The position numbers and the translations under genes are program-made. From Nonomuraea solani (GTDB lineage: Bacteria > Actinomycetota > Actinomycetes > Streptosporangiales > Streptosporangiaceae): DNA of 64,000 nt. A model generated the notes under the pieces. It saw only the letters and a program-made list of their open reading frames with translations. It was not told the origin of the DNA and did no database searches. Positions 8,224-17,500 of this stretch are shown here, piece by piece. The stretch lies in NCBI RefSeq assembly GCF_900108335.1, contig NZ_FNVT01000019.1, positions 124,001 through 188,000 of the forward strand, given 5' to 3'. Every line of letters begins with the position of its first letter. Position 1 is the stretch's first letter.

Positions 8224-9562
8224 GGACCGCGAGGACCAGGATGACGGCGACGCCCGGGTAGAGCTGGTCCAGCCGGGTGCCGGGCACGATCGCCGCGGTG
8301 ACGACGGCCAGGCCGAAGGCGCCGCCGACCTGCAGTGAGCTGGTCAGCAGCCCGGAGGCCAGGCCCTGCTCGTGGTCGGCCACGCCGCTGGTGCCGGCGA
8401 CCATCAGGGCCGAGATGCTGAGCGCGAAGCCCACGCCCCACAGGAGGGAGGCGGGCAGCAGGACGGTCCACAGGTCGGGCTCGGGGCCCATGCGCAGCAT
8501 GAGCAGGTAGGCCGGGACGAACGCCACGAGGCCGGCGATCAGCACCTTCCGCACGCCGTACCTGTCGATGAGGGCGCCGAGCCTGGGGCCGGCGAGGACC
8601 ACCATGAGGCCGGCGGGCAGCAGCACCAGGGCCATCTGCCAGGGCTGCCAGCCGTTGAGGTTCTGCAGGTAGAGGGCGAGCAGGAACTGGAAGCCCATGG
8701 CGCCGCCGTACAGGAGCGCGGCGCTGAGGTTGGCGGTGACCAGGGTACGGCCGCGCAGGATGCCCAGCCGGATCAGCGGCTGCTCCACGGTGCGCTCGAT
8801 GATCACGAAGGCGAGGAGCAGCAGCCCGGCGAGGGCGAAGCCGCCGATCGTCCACGGCGACGTCCAGCCGGCGTCGGCGGCCGTGGTGACCGTGTAGACG
8901 AGCAGCAGCATCCCGGCGACCAGGGTCACGGCGCCGCCGAGGTCGAGCCGCGCCCGTCCGGCGCGCGGCGGGTCGGGCGGCAGGACGAGCAGCGCGCCGG
9001 CCAGCACCAGCACCGCGATCGGGATCGGCAGGACGAACGTGGCCCTCCAGTCCAGCGCCGCGAGCAGGCCGCCGACCAGCAGCCCGCAGGAGTAGCCGCA
9101 CGCCTCGAACACGTTGAAGATGCCGAAGGCCTTGTTCCGCTGCGGGCCCTCGGGGAACGTCGTGGTCAGCAGCGACATGGCGGCCGGCGCGGTGAAGGCC
9201 GCGGCCATGCCCTTGACGAAGCGCGAGACGATCAGCAGGGCCGCGTCGTCGGCGAACACGCCGAGCAGCGACAGGAACGCGAACACGGTCATCGCGACCA
9301 CGAGCACCCGCCGCCGGCCGAACAGGTCGGCGAACCGGCCGCCCAGCAGCAGGAAGCCGCCGAACGCCAGGATGTAGGCGCCCATCAGCCACTGCGCGGT
9401 CGCCGCGCTCATCCCGAGCTCGCGCTGGATCTCCGGGAGGGACACGGCGATCATCGAGTTCTCCAGCCCGTCGAGCAGGATCACGCCGCTGAAGACGAGC
9501 AGCGCGATCCACAGCCGGGCCGGCCACCGCACGGCCACTGGGGCCGCGCCGGGAGCGCTCAT
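8168..9562 (-). CDS. MFS transporter, DHA2 (EmrB/QacA) type
   Basis: 464 aa, about 14 membrane segments. Motif A is seen as LGGRFADLFGRRRVLV, and motif C-like Gly/Pro patterning follows. The start SAPGAAPVAVRWPARLWIAL is followed by the family's LDGLENSMIAVSLPEI segment, in which the usual LD-x-T is LD-x-L. ATG 9562 has AGGAG seven bases upstream. It faces an XRE/MmyB-type regulator across a 159-bp gap, a common arrangement in which the regulator controls the exporter. Likely role: proton-driven efflux of a small molecule. Confidence 0.88.
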   Translation of the reverse strand: MSAPGAAPVAVRWPARLWIALLVFSGVILLDGLENSMIAVSLPEIQRELGMSAATAQWLMGAYILAFGGFLLLGGRFADLFGRRRVLVVAMTVFAFLSLLGVFADDAALLIVSRFVKGMAAAFTAPAAMSLLTTTFPEGPQRNKAFGIFNVFEACGYSCGLLVGGLLAALDWRATFVLPIPIAVLVLAGALLVLPPDPPRAGRARLDLGGAVTLVAGMLLLVYTVTTAADAGWTSPWTIGGFALAGLLLLAFVIIERTVEQPLIRLGILRGRTLVTANLSAALLYGGAMGFQFLLALYLQNLNGWQPWQMALVLLPAGLMVVLAGPRLGALIDRYGVRKVLIAGLVAFVPAYLLMLRMGPEPDLWTVLLPASLLWGVGFALSISALMVAGTSGVADHEQGLASGLLTSSLQVGGAFGLAVVTAAIVPGTRLDQLYPGVAVILVLAVLTLLVQLPRSRTSPASKG

Positions 9563-9721
9563 GACAATCTCCTCACATCGGTACGAGTGGTGCGGGAGAC
9601 GAGACTGCCGCCGCGCGGCGCGGACACCCAGAGCCCTGTTCCGCTTACGTCCGCTGGTCCTACTCCTGGCAGGGTCAGGCTCGTGACCGGTCCCGGGCCT
9701 GCGATCAGCGAGAATGGGACG

Positions 9722-10597
9722 ATGGAGGACACGGAGCGGCCCCTCGACCCGCGCGCCGAGCTCGGCGAGTTCCTGCGCAGCCGGCGGGCCCGGCTGCGGC
9801 CGGAGGAGGTCGGCCTGCCGGTCTTCGGGCGGCACCGGCGGGTGCCGGGCCTGCGGCGGGAGGAGCTGGCCCAGCTCGCCGGCGTGTCGGTCGCCTACCT
9901 CACCCGGCTCGAACAGGGCAAGGGCAACAACGTGTCCGCCGAGGTGATCGACGCGCTCGCCCGGGCCCTGCGGCTGTCGGACGCCGAGCACGAGCACCTC
10001 GGGCACCTGTTCCGCCACCAGCACCGGCCGTTCAGACCGAGAAAGCCGGTGCGGCCGCAGGTGCGCGGCGCGCTGCTCGACCTGCTGGCCTCGCTGGAGG
10101 CGGTGCCCGCGTACGTGACGGGGCGCTGCTCGGACCTGCTCGCCTGGAACGCGGCGGCGGCGGCGCTCTTCGGCGACTGGGACCTGCTGCCCGAAGACGA
10201 ACGCAACTGGGCGCGGCTGGTGTTCCTGCGGCCGGACAGCCGCCGGCTGTTCGCCGACTGGGCGGCGAAGGCGGCCGAGGTGGTCGGCGCGCTGCGGCTG
10301 GACGCGGGCCTGCATCCTGACGATCCGCGGCTGTCGGCGCTGATCGGTGAGCTGTCGCTGCGCAGCGAGGACTTCCGCCACCTGTGGGCCACACACGACG
10401 TCAAGGAGACCAGCCACGGCACCCGGCGGCTGCGGCATCCGCTGGTGGGCGAGCTGTCACTCACCTTCGAGTCGATGCGCCTGCCCGACGACCCCGACCT
10501 CTGCCTGACCGTCTACCACGCCCGGCCGGGCTCGGCGGCGGCGGAGAACCTGCGGCTGCTGGCCAGCTGGGGCGCCGACGCGGCGGCCATGACCTGA
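9722..10597 (+). CDS. XRE family regulator with MmyB-like ligand-binding domain
   Basis: 291 aa. Residues 10-80 hold a Cro/CI-type HTH (LGEFLRSRRARLRPEEVGLP... GLRREELAQLAGVSVAYLTR, LEQGKGNNVS). Residues ~105-275 match the MmyB-like ligand-binding domain (AYVTGRCSDLLAWNAAAAAL, ERNWARLVFLRPDSRRLFADW, HDVKE..G.R.L.HPLVGEL). These proteins are numerous in actinomycetes and usually sit divergently from an MFS or SDR gene, as here. The ATG is placed at 9722 because upstream sequence in frame is non-coding and contains the divergent promoter region. Confidence 0.92.
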   Translation: MEDTERPLDPRAELGEFLRSRRARLRPEEVGLPVFGRHRRVPGLRREELAQLAGVSVAYLTRLEQGKGNNVSAEVIDALARALRLSDAEHEHLGHLFRHQHRPFRPRKPVRPQVRGALLDLLASLEAVPAYVTGRCSDLLAWNAAAAALFGDWDLLPEDERNWARLVFLRPDSRRLFADWAAKAAEVVGALRLDAGLHPDDPRLSALIGELSLRSEDFRHLWATHDVKETSHGTRRLRHPLVGELSLTFESMRLPDDPDLCLTVYHARPGSAAAENLRLLASWGADAAAMT

Positions 10598-10661
10598 GGC
10601 GATATCGCTTTCGCTATCGCTTCGGCGGTCATACCGGTATTGGACGCCACTTGATCGCCTC
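10596..10661. repeat. Nested inverted repeats between the XRE and metallo-hydrolase genes
   Basis: GAGGCGAT (10596-10603) pairs with ATCGCCTC (10654-10661). Inside it GCGATA (10599-10604) pairs with TATCGC (10615-10620), and ATACCGGTAT (10631-10640) is a perfect 10-bp palindrome. The structure could end transcription of the XRE gene or act as an operator for the next gene; no T-run is present. Confidence 0.45.
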
Positions 10662-10714
10662 TGGTCTGCTGGGGCGGGAAAGTGCCGGGCGAAGTCGAAA
10701 GCAGGTATTCCCGC

Positions 10715-11659
10715 ATGTCCTTTGTGCATCCGTCCCGCCGCGCCCTTTTGCTGGCCGGAGGTCTCGTGCCGCTGGCTGGACGCGAGGCGTCGGCCACCGC
10801 GCCCAAGAGCGCGAAGGAGCACTATGACCACGCCGCCCGGCTGGCCGGCGACGATCCGATTCTGCGCAACCTCGTCAGGGCCCTCACTCCCGGCGGCACG
10901 CCGCGGCCGGTGCAGCCGCCGGAGCCGCTGAAGATCTTCGACAACGTCGCGGTGGTGAGCATCGGCACGGTGTCGGCCACGGCGCTGCTCACCTCGGAGG
11001 GCGTCATCCTCATCGACGCGCTGGGCTCCCCGGACGACGCCGAGAAGGTCATCGTCCCGCAGCTCCGGTCGCTGGGCGTGGATCCGTCGAAGATCAAATA
11101 CGTGGTGTGCGCCCATGGGCACAGCGACCACTTCGGCGGCGCCCGCTATCTCGCCGGCCGGTACAAGGCCCGGGTCATGATGTCCCCGGCCGACTGGGAC
11201 CTCCTCGCCACCGACTCCCCGCCGGACGCCCCCGTACGAGACCTGGACATCGCCGACGGGCAGCGGCTGACCCTCGGCGACACGACGATCACCTTCCACC
11301 ACACGCCGGGCCACACCTCCGGCACCATCTCGCCGATCTTCCCGGTGCGGTGGAAGGGACGGCGGCACACGGCGATGCTCCTGGGCGGCCTCAACCCGCC
11401 CCGCGCGACCGCGGACAAGCGCGTCCAGTTGTCCTCCACGCTCGCCTTCGCGGCGCGGATGCGGCGGGCCGGGGTGGACGTCGAGCTGAACAACCATGGG
11501 CAGGCCGACCAGGGGCTGGTGCGCATGGAGGAGTTGCGGGCGGGGGCGGCGAAGAACCCGTTCGTCATCGGGCGCGGGCGGGCGCAGCGTTTCATGGACG
11601 TCATGGCGGCCATGCTGCGCGGCCGCATCGCCACGGACCAGGAAGCCGCCGCGAAATAG
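10715..11659 (+). CDS. Secreted metallo-beta-lactamase-fold hydrolase
   Basis: 314 aa from ATG 10715 (GCAGG upstream; a GTG at 10682 is less likely). The N terminus SRRALLLAGGLVPLAG is a short twin-arginine-like or Sec signal ending at ASATA. The zinc ligands are present in order: HGHSDHFGG (HxHxDH) near residue 131, HTPGHTSG near 197 and NNHGQ near 263, a layout like subclass B3 enzymes. Substrates could be lactams, lactones or esters. No helper genes adjoin it. Related annotation: MBL-fold metallo-hydrolase. Confidence 0.85.
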   Translation: MSFVHPSRRALLLAGGLVPLAGREASATAPKSAKEHYDHAARLAGDDPILRNLVRALTPGGTPRPVQPPEPLKIFDNVAVVSIGTVSATALLTSEGVILIDALGSPDDAEKVIVPQLRSLGVDPSKIKYVVCAHGHSDHFGGARYLAGRYKARVMMSPADWDLLATDSPPDAPVRDLDIADGQRLTLGDTTITFHHTPGHTSGTISPIFPVRWKGRRHTAMLLGGLNPPRATADKRVQLSSTLAFAARMRRAGVDVELNNHGQADQGLVRMEELRAGAAKNPFVIGRGRAQRFMDVMAAMLRGRIATDQEAAAK

Positions 11660-11691
11660 CAGCTCCACTCGATACTCCACATTTTTCTGAA

Positions 11692-11737
11692 ATATCCGGC
11701 CACTGCGATGGCCCGCCCTAGGGTGAATACCGGATAT
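11692..11737. repeat. Inverted repeat upstream of the small secreted peptide
   Basis: ATATCCGG (11692-11699) and CCGGATAT (11730-11737) are perfect inverted copies 30 bp apart in the promoter region of the peptide gene. They may be paired regulator half-sites. Confidence 0.4.
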
Positions 11738-11761
11738 ATCGGAGAATGAAAGGAAAAGAAG

Positions 11762-11890
11762 GTGAAACTCAGGCGTATCGCCGCGGGTGTGCTGCTGGGC
11801 GCGCTGTCCGTCGCCCTCTGGAGCCTTCCCGCCGGCGCCGACCCCCTGGGCGACGGCACCCGCGTCACCATCGTCGAGCCGAACCGGTAG
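11762..11890 (+). CDS. Small secreted peptide (42 aa)
   Basis: A GTG start at 11762 is preceded by AAAGGAAAAGAAG, a strong ribosome site. The protein is KLRRIAAGVLLGALSVALW then SLPAGA, a complete Sec signal peptide with likely cleavage after AGA (~residue 26). That leaves a mature peptide of about 16 residues ending in EPNR. A strong terminator begins 5 bp after the stop, which supports a real, monocistronic gene. Function unknown; candidates are a signalling peptide or a small exported antimicrobial. It sits between the metallo-hydrolase and a TetR gene but is set off from both by its own signals. Confidence 0.6.
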   Translation: MKLRRIAAGVLLGALSVALWSLPAGADPLGDGTRVTIVEPNR

Positions 11891-11895
11891 AACGC

Positions 11896-11935
11896 ATTCT
11901 GGCCCGCTTCCTGGAGCGGGCCAGAATTTCTTTTA
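11896..11935 (+). terminator. Rho-independent terminator
   Basis: A perfect 13-bp stem (ATTCTGGCCCGCT / AGCGGGCCAGAAT) with a 6-nt loop is followed by TTCTTTTAT. It ends the small peptide transcript and also lies just beyond the stop codon of the opposite TetR gene, so it may serve both strands. Confidence 0.9.
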
Positions 11936-11952
11936 TGGTTTCCGAAGAAACG

Positions 11953-12588
11953 TCATGAGCACGCGCGCATGGCGTCCACCAGTTCCTCCGGCCGCAGCGG
12001 CGGTTCCGGCAGCGGATGCGCGGCCGGCGCGCGCAGGCCGTCGAGCATGAGGGCGAGATGGCGGCGCCACGCCTGGGGCCTGATTCCGGCGGTGGCCTCG
12101 ACGGTGCGGGCGGTGCCCCACGTCACGAAGGCCATGTCCTCGAGGGTGCAGTCGGCGCGCAGCGCCCCGGACTCGCGGGCCCGTTCGATGATCTGTTTCA
12201 TCAGCTCGTAGCCGCGCAGATGGGTCTCGGTCGGCGGCGCCTGCGGGCCGCGGCGGGAGACGAGGTCGTTGTAGCCGCGGTCGGCGGCCTGCAGTTCGCA
12301 GACCCGTTCCAGGAAGTGCACCAGGCCCGCCCACGCGTCGTCCATCGCCAGGGCGTGCTCGGCGATCCGCACCACGGTGGCGGCCCGGTCGGCGAAGACA
12401 GCCTCGACCAGGTCGGCGCGGTCGGGGAAGTGGTTGTACAGCGTGCCGCTGCTCACCCCCGCCGTCCGGGCGATCTCGTCGAGCGAGACGTCCAGGCCGC
12501 GCGCGCCGAACAACTCCCTGGCCGCCCCGATCAGCAGGTCGCGGTTGCGCTGCGCGTCCGCCCTCAGCCGTTTCGTACGCGTCGTCAT
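11953..12588 (-). CDS. TetR family transcriptional regulator
   Basis: 211 aa. The HTH occupies residues ~15-60 (LLIGAARELFGARGLDVSLD, EIARTAGVSSGTLYNHFPDR), with a C-terminal domain of the SbtR/TetR_C type. It is divergent from the SDR gene at 12671, and the 82-bp gap is almost filled by a four-half-site palindrome (12603-12656). The regulator very probably represses both itself and the SDR. Confidence 0.92.
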   Translation of the reverse strand: MTTRTKRLRADAQRNRDLLIGAARELFGARGLDVSLDEIARTAGVSSGTLYNHFPDRADLVEAVFADRAATVVRIAEHALAMDDAWAGLVHFLERVCELQAADRGYNDLVSRRGPQAPPTETHLRGYELMKQIIERARESGALRADCTLEDMAFVTWGTARTVEATAGIRPQAWRRHLALMLDGLRAPAAHPLPEPPLRPEELVDAMRACS

Positions 12589-12602
12589 GGAGCGATCCTA
12601 CC

Positions 12603-12656
12603 TAAGTTGACCGTGCTCCCAACTTTCCCGTATAAGTTGGGACTACAGTCAACTTA
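12603..12656. promoter_or_regulatory. Nested palindromic operator shared by TetR and SDR genes
   Basis: The layout is TAAGTTGAC - 6 bp - CCCAACTT - 8 bp - AAGTTGGG - 6 bp - GTCAACTTA. Outer arms (12603-12611 and 12648-12656) and inner arms (12618-12625 and 12634-12641) are each perfectly inverted about the same centre. Equivalently, two 22-bp AAGTTG-N10-CAACTT sites lie 30 bp apart. A forward promoter (TTGACC at 12607, TATAAG at 12631, spacer 18) is embedded in it and drives the SDR gene. Confidence 0.85.
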
Positions 12657-12670
12657 TTGAAGGAGCTGTC

Positions 12671-13393
12671 ATGCCCCTCACCCTTGCGATCTTCGGGGCC
12701 GGTCCCGTCCTGGGGCTGTCCCTCGCCCGCCGCTTCGGCCGTGAAGGGTTCCGTGTCGCGCTCGTCGCCCGTACCAGCGCGAACCTCGACCGTCTCGTCG
12801 CCGAACTCGCCGCGGACGGCGTCGAGGCGGCCGGTTTCACCGCCGACGTGTACGACCCCGCGCAGATCGAGACCGCCGTCGCGGCCATCACCGAGCGGTT
12901 CGGCCGCATCGACGTCGCCGAGTTCAGCCCGGGCGGCGGCAACATGGGGGACGGCATCAAGGCCGTACTCGACGTCGACCCGTCCAACCTGCAGATCATC
13001 CTCGACCGCTTCCTGCTGTCGGGGGTCGCCCTGGTCAGGGCCGTGCTGCCGGACATGGTCGGGCGGGGCGACGGCGCGATCCTGTTCACGGCCGGGCAGT
13101 CGGGGATCCATCCGACGCCGTTCCTCGGCAACGCCGGTATGGCGCAGGCGGCGCTGCGCAACTACTTCCACAACCTCAACGGCGCGCTGGCGGACAAGGG
13201 CGTCTACGTCGGCGCCGTGAACGTCGGGGCGCTGATCGAGGGCAGCGTGCCCCACCAGGCCATCATGTCGGCCACCGAACCGCTCGGGTTCGAGCCGGAG
13301 GTGATCCATCCCGACGTGTTCGCCGAAACCTTCTGGCGGCTGTACGCCGAACGCGACCGACCGGAGGCCCTGGTCGGATCCTTCGGCCACTGA
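12671..13393 (+). CDS. SDR family protein with degenerate catalytic site
   Basis: 240 aa classical-length short-chain dehydrogenase. The N-terminal nucleotide-binding motif is IFGAGPVLGLSLARRFGREG, and the NNAG-like region reads EFSPGGGNMGD. The expected S-x(12)-YxxxK is not found: the segment FLGNAGMAQAALRNYFHNL places Gly/Met and Ala where Tyr and Lys should be. It may bind NAD(P) without classical reductase activity, as in some annotated 'SDR family NAD(P)-dependent oxidoreductase' relatives. AGGAG upstream fixes the ATG. Controlled by the TetR operator immediately upstream. Confidence 0.85.
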   Translation: MPLTLAIFGAGPVLGLSLARRFGREGFRVALVARTSANLDRLVAELAADGVEAAGFTADVYDPAQIETAVAAITERFGRIDVAEFSPGGGNMGDGIKAVLDVDPSNLQIILDRFLLSGVALVRAVLPDMVGRGDGAILFTAGQSGIHPTPFLGNAGMAQAALRNYFHNLNGALADKGVYVGAVNVGALIEGSVPHQAIMSATEPLGFEPEVIHPDVFAETFWRLYAERDRPEALVGSFGH

Positions 13394-13454
13394 AGACCCA
13401 CTGGCCCGAATGGTCCGGGGGCGGTGGCGCTGCTTGTGGCTGGAGGACCGGTCG

Positions 13455-14396
13455 TCAGTGGGGGTGGGTGAAGGCGGCGCGGTCGGCGTCCGGTAGCCAC
13501 TGGTGACGTGGGTCGAAGGGGCGGAACTCGGCGGTGACGAAGTCGATGAGCCGGGACAGTACCGCGTGGTGGTTCTGGCGGTGGCAGAGCAGCGAGCACG
13601 GGTAGACGGGGGCCGGGCCGACGATCGGGATCTGGACGGTGCGGGGATGCCAGGGCAGCCGGAGCCCCTCCCCCGCGAACCCGACCCGCCGGCCCGAGCC
13701 GATCTCCTCGACGAAGTATTCCCAGCCGAAGTCCGGCCCCGTGGCGTCGATCTCGATGTCGAACGCGGCCTCCAGAAGCCGGTAGAACTCGGCCCACTCG
13801 CTGCCGGGGGCGTTGCCGGGCATCCAGACGGTCGTGCCCGACAGCCGTTCGATGGGCACCTCCGGCAGGCCGGCGAAGGGGTGGTCGCGGTCGACCAGCA
13901 GGTGCACCGGTTCGAGGTAGGCGGGCACGCACCGCAGGTCCTCGTCCGGCGTGCCGGTGAAGCGGGCGAAGGCGACGTCGACGGAGCCGTGGGCGATCGC
14001 GTCGCGGGCGGTCCTGAGCCCGTTGGAGGTGGTGATCTCGATGTCGACGCCCTCGGCGCTCTGGTGGAACGCCCGCACCAGGTCGACGGAGGACAGCCGG
14101 GTGTCCAGCACGTCGACCCGGAGTGAGCGCCGCCGGCCGCGCAGCACCTCCAGCGCCTGGTCGGCGATGCCGATGAGGGCGCGCGCGTGGTGCAGGAACG
14201 CCCGGCCGTCGGCGGTGAGCTCGGCCCCGTTGCGGGAGCGGAAGAACAGGCGCACGCCCAGGTCGGACTCCAGCCGGGCGATCCGCTTGGAGACGGCCTG
14301 CTGGCTGATGCCGAGCCGGGCCGCGGCCTCGCTGAAGTAGTGGTCCTCGGTGATGGCGACGAAGGCGCGGACCGTGCCGAGGTCGAGGTCACTCAC
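13455..14396 (-). CDS. LysR family transcriptional regulator
   Basis: 313 aa from GTG 14396. The N-terminal HTH reads LGTVRAFVAITEDHYFSEAA then ARLGISQQAVSKRIARLESD, followed by the effector domain (LRVDVLDTRLSSVDLVRAFH). It points away from the polymerase gene at 14506, across about 110 bp. There is no reason to connect it functionally to DNA replication; its target could be itself or a distant gene. Confidence 0.88.
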   Translation of the reverse strand: MSDLDLGTVRAFVAITEDHYFSEAAARLGISQQAVSKRIARLESDLGVRLFFRSRNGAELTADGRAFLHHARALIGIADQALEVLRGRRRSLRVDVLDTRLSSVDLVRAFHQSAEGVDIEITTSNGLRTARDAIAHGSVDVAFARFTGTPDEDLRCVPAYLEPVHLLVDRDHPFAGLPEVPIERLSGTTVWMPGNAPGSEWAEFYRLLEAAFDIEIDATGPDFGWEYFVEEIGSGRRVGFAGEGLRLPWHPRTVQIPIVGPAPVYPCSLLCHRQNHHAVLSRLIDFVTAEFRPFDPRHQWLPDADRAAFTHPH

Positions 14397-14505
14397 ATCT
14401 TCTGGTTGTGCTGTTTCGGTGTGTCGGTTGTTGGACAACCCCACCCGCCTTCGGGTCGAATGCTCGTTCGCGGGGATAAGCCTACAACTGGAAGGCGTGG
14501 TGTTC

Positions 14506-17500
14506 GTGGCGTCCTTCGTGCATCTGCACGTGCACACCGAGTACAGCATGCTCGACGGCGCGGCCAAGGTCGGCCTGCTGATGAAGGAGGTGTCCCGGCA
14601 GGGGATGCCGGCCGTGGCGATGAGCGACCACGGCAACGTGCACGGGGCGTACGAGTTCCACCACGCGGCCCGCAAGGCGGGGGTCAAGCCGATCATCGGC
14701 ATCGAGAGCTACGTCGCCCCGGCCTCGCGGCGGCACCGGCAGCCGGTGTTCTACAGCGACAACCTCGCCCTGCGTAAGTCGAACGACGACACCGGCGAGG
14801 GCGGCGACGTGTCGGGGCGCGGCCTGTACACGCACATGACGATGTGGGCGGCCGACGCCCGGGGTCTGCGGAATCTGTTCCGGTTGCAGTCGCGGGCGTG
14901 GCTCGAAGGACATGTCCAGAAATATCCGCGCATGGATGATGAACTGCTGGCCGAGCACGGCCAGGGCATCATCGCCACCACCGGCTGCCCGTCCGGCGAG
15001 GTGCAGACCCGGCTGCGGCTCGGCCAGTACGACCGCGCCGTCGAGGCCGCCGCCCGCTACCGCGACCTCTTCGGCCCGGGCAACTACTTCCTGGAGCTGA
15101 TGGACCACGGCCTGGCCATCGAGCGACGGGTCCGCGAGGACCTGCTCAGGCTGGGCAGGGACCTCGGGCTGCCGCCGCTGGCCACCAACGACTCGCACTA
15201 CGTCACCGAGGACCAGGCCAGGGCGCACGACGTGCTGCTCTGCGTGGGCACCGGCAAGCGGCTGGCCGACGCCGAACGGTTCCGGTTCAGCGGCAGCGGC
15301 TACTACGTCAAGTCCGCCGGGGAGATGCGCGCGCTCTGGGACGGAGAGGTGCCGGGCGCCTGCGACAACACGCTGCTGATCGCCGAACGGGTCGGCGACT
15401 ACGACGAGGTGTTCGCCCACCGGGACCTGACGCCGCGCTTCCCCGTACCGGAGGGTGAGAGCGAGTCGAGCTGGCTGCGCGCGGAGACGCTGGAAGGCGC
15501 GCGCGACCGCTACGGCGCGCGCCCGCCGCAGGAAGTGCTCGACCGCATCGACTACGAGCTGTCGGTCATCGACATGATGGGCTTTCCCGGCTATTTCCTG
15601 GTGGTGGCCGACATCTGCCGGTACGCGCGGGAGCACGGCATCGGCCTGGGCCCGGGGCGCGGCTCGGCCACCGGGTCGATCGTCGCGTACTGCACGGGGA
15701 TCACCCAGCTCGACCCGATCGAGCACAAGCTGATCTTCGAACGCTTCCTCAACCCCGAGCGGATCTCGATGCCGGACGTCGACCTCGACTTCGACGACCG
15801 GCGCCGCGACGAGATGATCGACTACGTCACCCGGAAATACGGCGAGGACCGGGTCTGCCAGATCGTCACGTTCGGCACCATCAAGGCCAAGGCCGCCATC
15901 AAGGACTCCTGCCGCGTCCTCGGCCTCCCGTACGCCCTGGGCGACCGCATCACCAAGGCGTTCCCGGCGGCGGTCGGCGGCAAGGAGATCCCCCTGGCCG
16001 CCATCCACGACGCCGGCCACCCGCGCCACGGCGAGGCCGCCGAGCTGCGCCAACTGTACGAGCAGGACCCCGACGTGAAACGGGTCGTCGACACGGCGGC
16101 CGGGATCGAGGGCCTGACCCGCGGCACCGGCGTCCACGCCGCCGGGGTGATCCTGTCCAGCGAGCCGCTGACCGACGTGATCCCGCTGGCCAGGCCGAAG
16201 GCCGACGGGCCGATCGTCACCGGTTTCCCCTTCACGCAGGCCGAGGAGATGGGCCTGCTGAAGATGGACTTCCTGGGCCTGCGCAACCTCACCGTGATCG
16301 GCGACGCGGTCGCGGGCGTGCGCGCCAACAAGGGCCTCGACATCGACATCCGCGAGGTGCCGCTGGACGACGCGACGACGTACGAGCTGCTGGCGCGCGG
16401 CGACACGCTCGGCGTCTTCCAGCTCGACAGCGGCGGCATGCGGGTCCTGCTGAGGCTGATGCAGCCGACCACGTTCACCGACATCGCGGCCGTGAACGCG
16501 CTCTACCGGCCCGGCCCGATGGAGATGAACGCCCACACCAACTACGCGCTGCGCAAAACCGGTAAGCAGCCGGTCGAGCCGATCCACCCCGAGCTGGCGG
16601 ACGCGCTCGAACCCATCCTGGGCGACACCTATCACCTGGTCGTCTTCCAGGAGCAGGTCATGGCCATCGCCCAGCGGCTCGCCGGCTACTCCCTGGGCGC
16701 CGCCGACATGCTGCGCCGGGCCATGGGCAAGAAGAAGAAGGAGGTCCTGGACGCCGAATGGGACCGGTTCTCGGCGGGCATGCGCGAGCGCGGCTTCTCC
16801 GGCGAGGCGATCAAGGCGGTCTGGGATGTTCTGGTCCCCTTCAGCGGCTATGGCTTCAACAAGTCGCACACCGCCGGATACGGCCTGGTCTCGTACTGGA
16901 CCGCGTATCTCAAGGCCAACCATCCATGCGAATATCTGGCCGCGCTGCTCACCTCCGTCGGCGACGACAAGGACAAGATGGCCGTCTACCTGGCCGACTG
17001 CCGGCGGCTGGGCATCAAGGTGCTGCCTCCCGACGTCAACGCGAGCCTGCTGAACTTCGCCGCCGTCGGCACCGACATCCGCTTCGGCCTCGGCGCCGTG
17101 CGCAACGTCGGGGCCAACGTCGTGGACGCCATCGCCACCACCCGGGAGGCGCGGGGCCCGTACACCGACTTCAACGACTTCCTCGCCAAGGTCCCCTCCG
17201 TCGTCTGCAACAAGCGGGTGATCGAGTCGCTGGCCAAGTCGGGCGCCTTCGACAGCCTGGGGCACCACCGTAAGGCCCTGGTCGCGGTGCACGAGCAGGC
17301 CGTCGACGGGGTCATCGACCTCAAGCGCAACGCGGCCCACGGCCAGGACTCGCTGTTCGGGGAGCCGAGCAGGAGCGGCGCGTTCTCGGTCGCGATCCCC
17401 GAGGGCGAGTGGGACCAGGCGACGCTGCTCGCGTTCGAGCGCGAAATGCTCGGCCTGTACGTCTCCAGCCACCCGCTCGACGGCGCCGAACACGTGCTGA

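Noticed and set aside
11746..11958. An ATG ORF at 11746 in another frame over the small secreted peptide
   Set aside because: It reads through the terminator, lacks a signal peptide, and its ATG lies inside the purine-rich ribosome site region of the GTG-started peptide.
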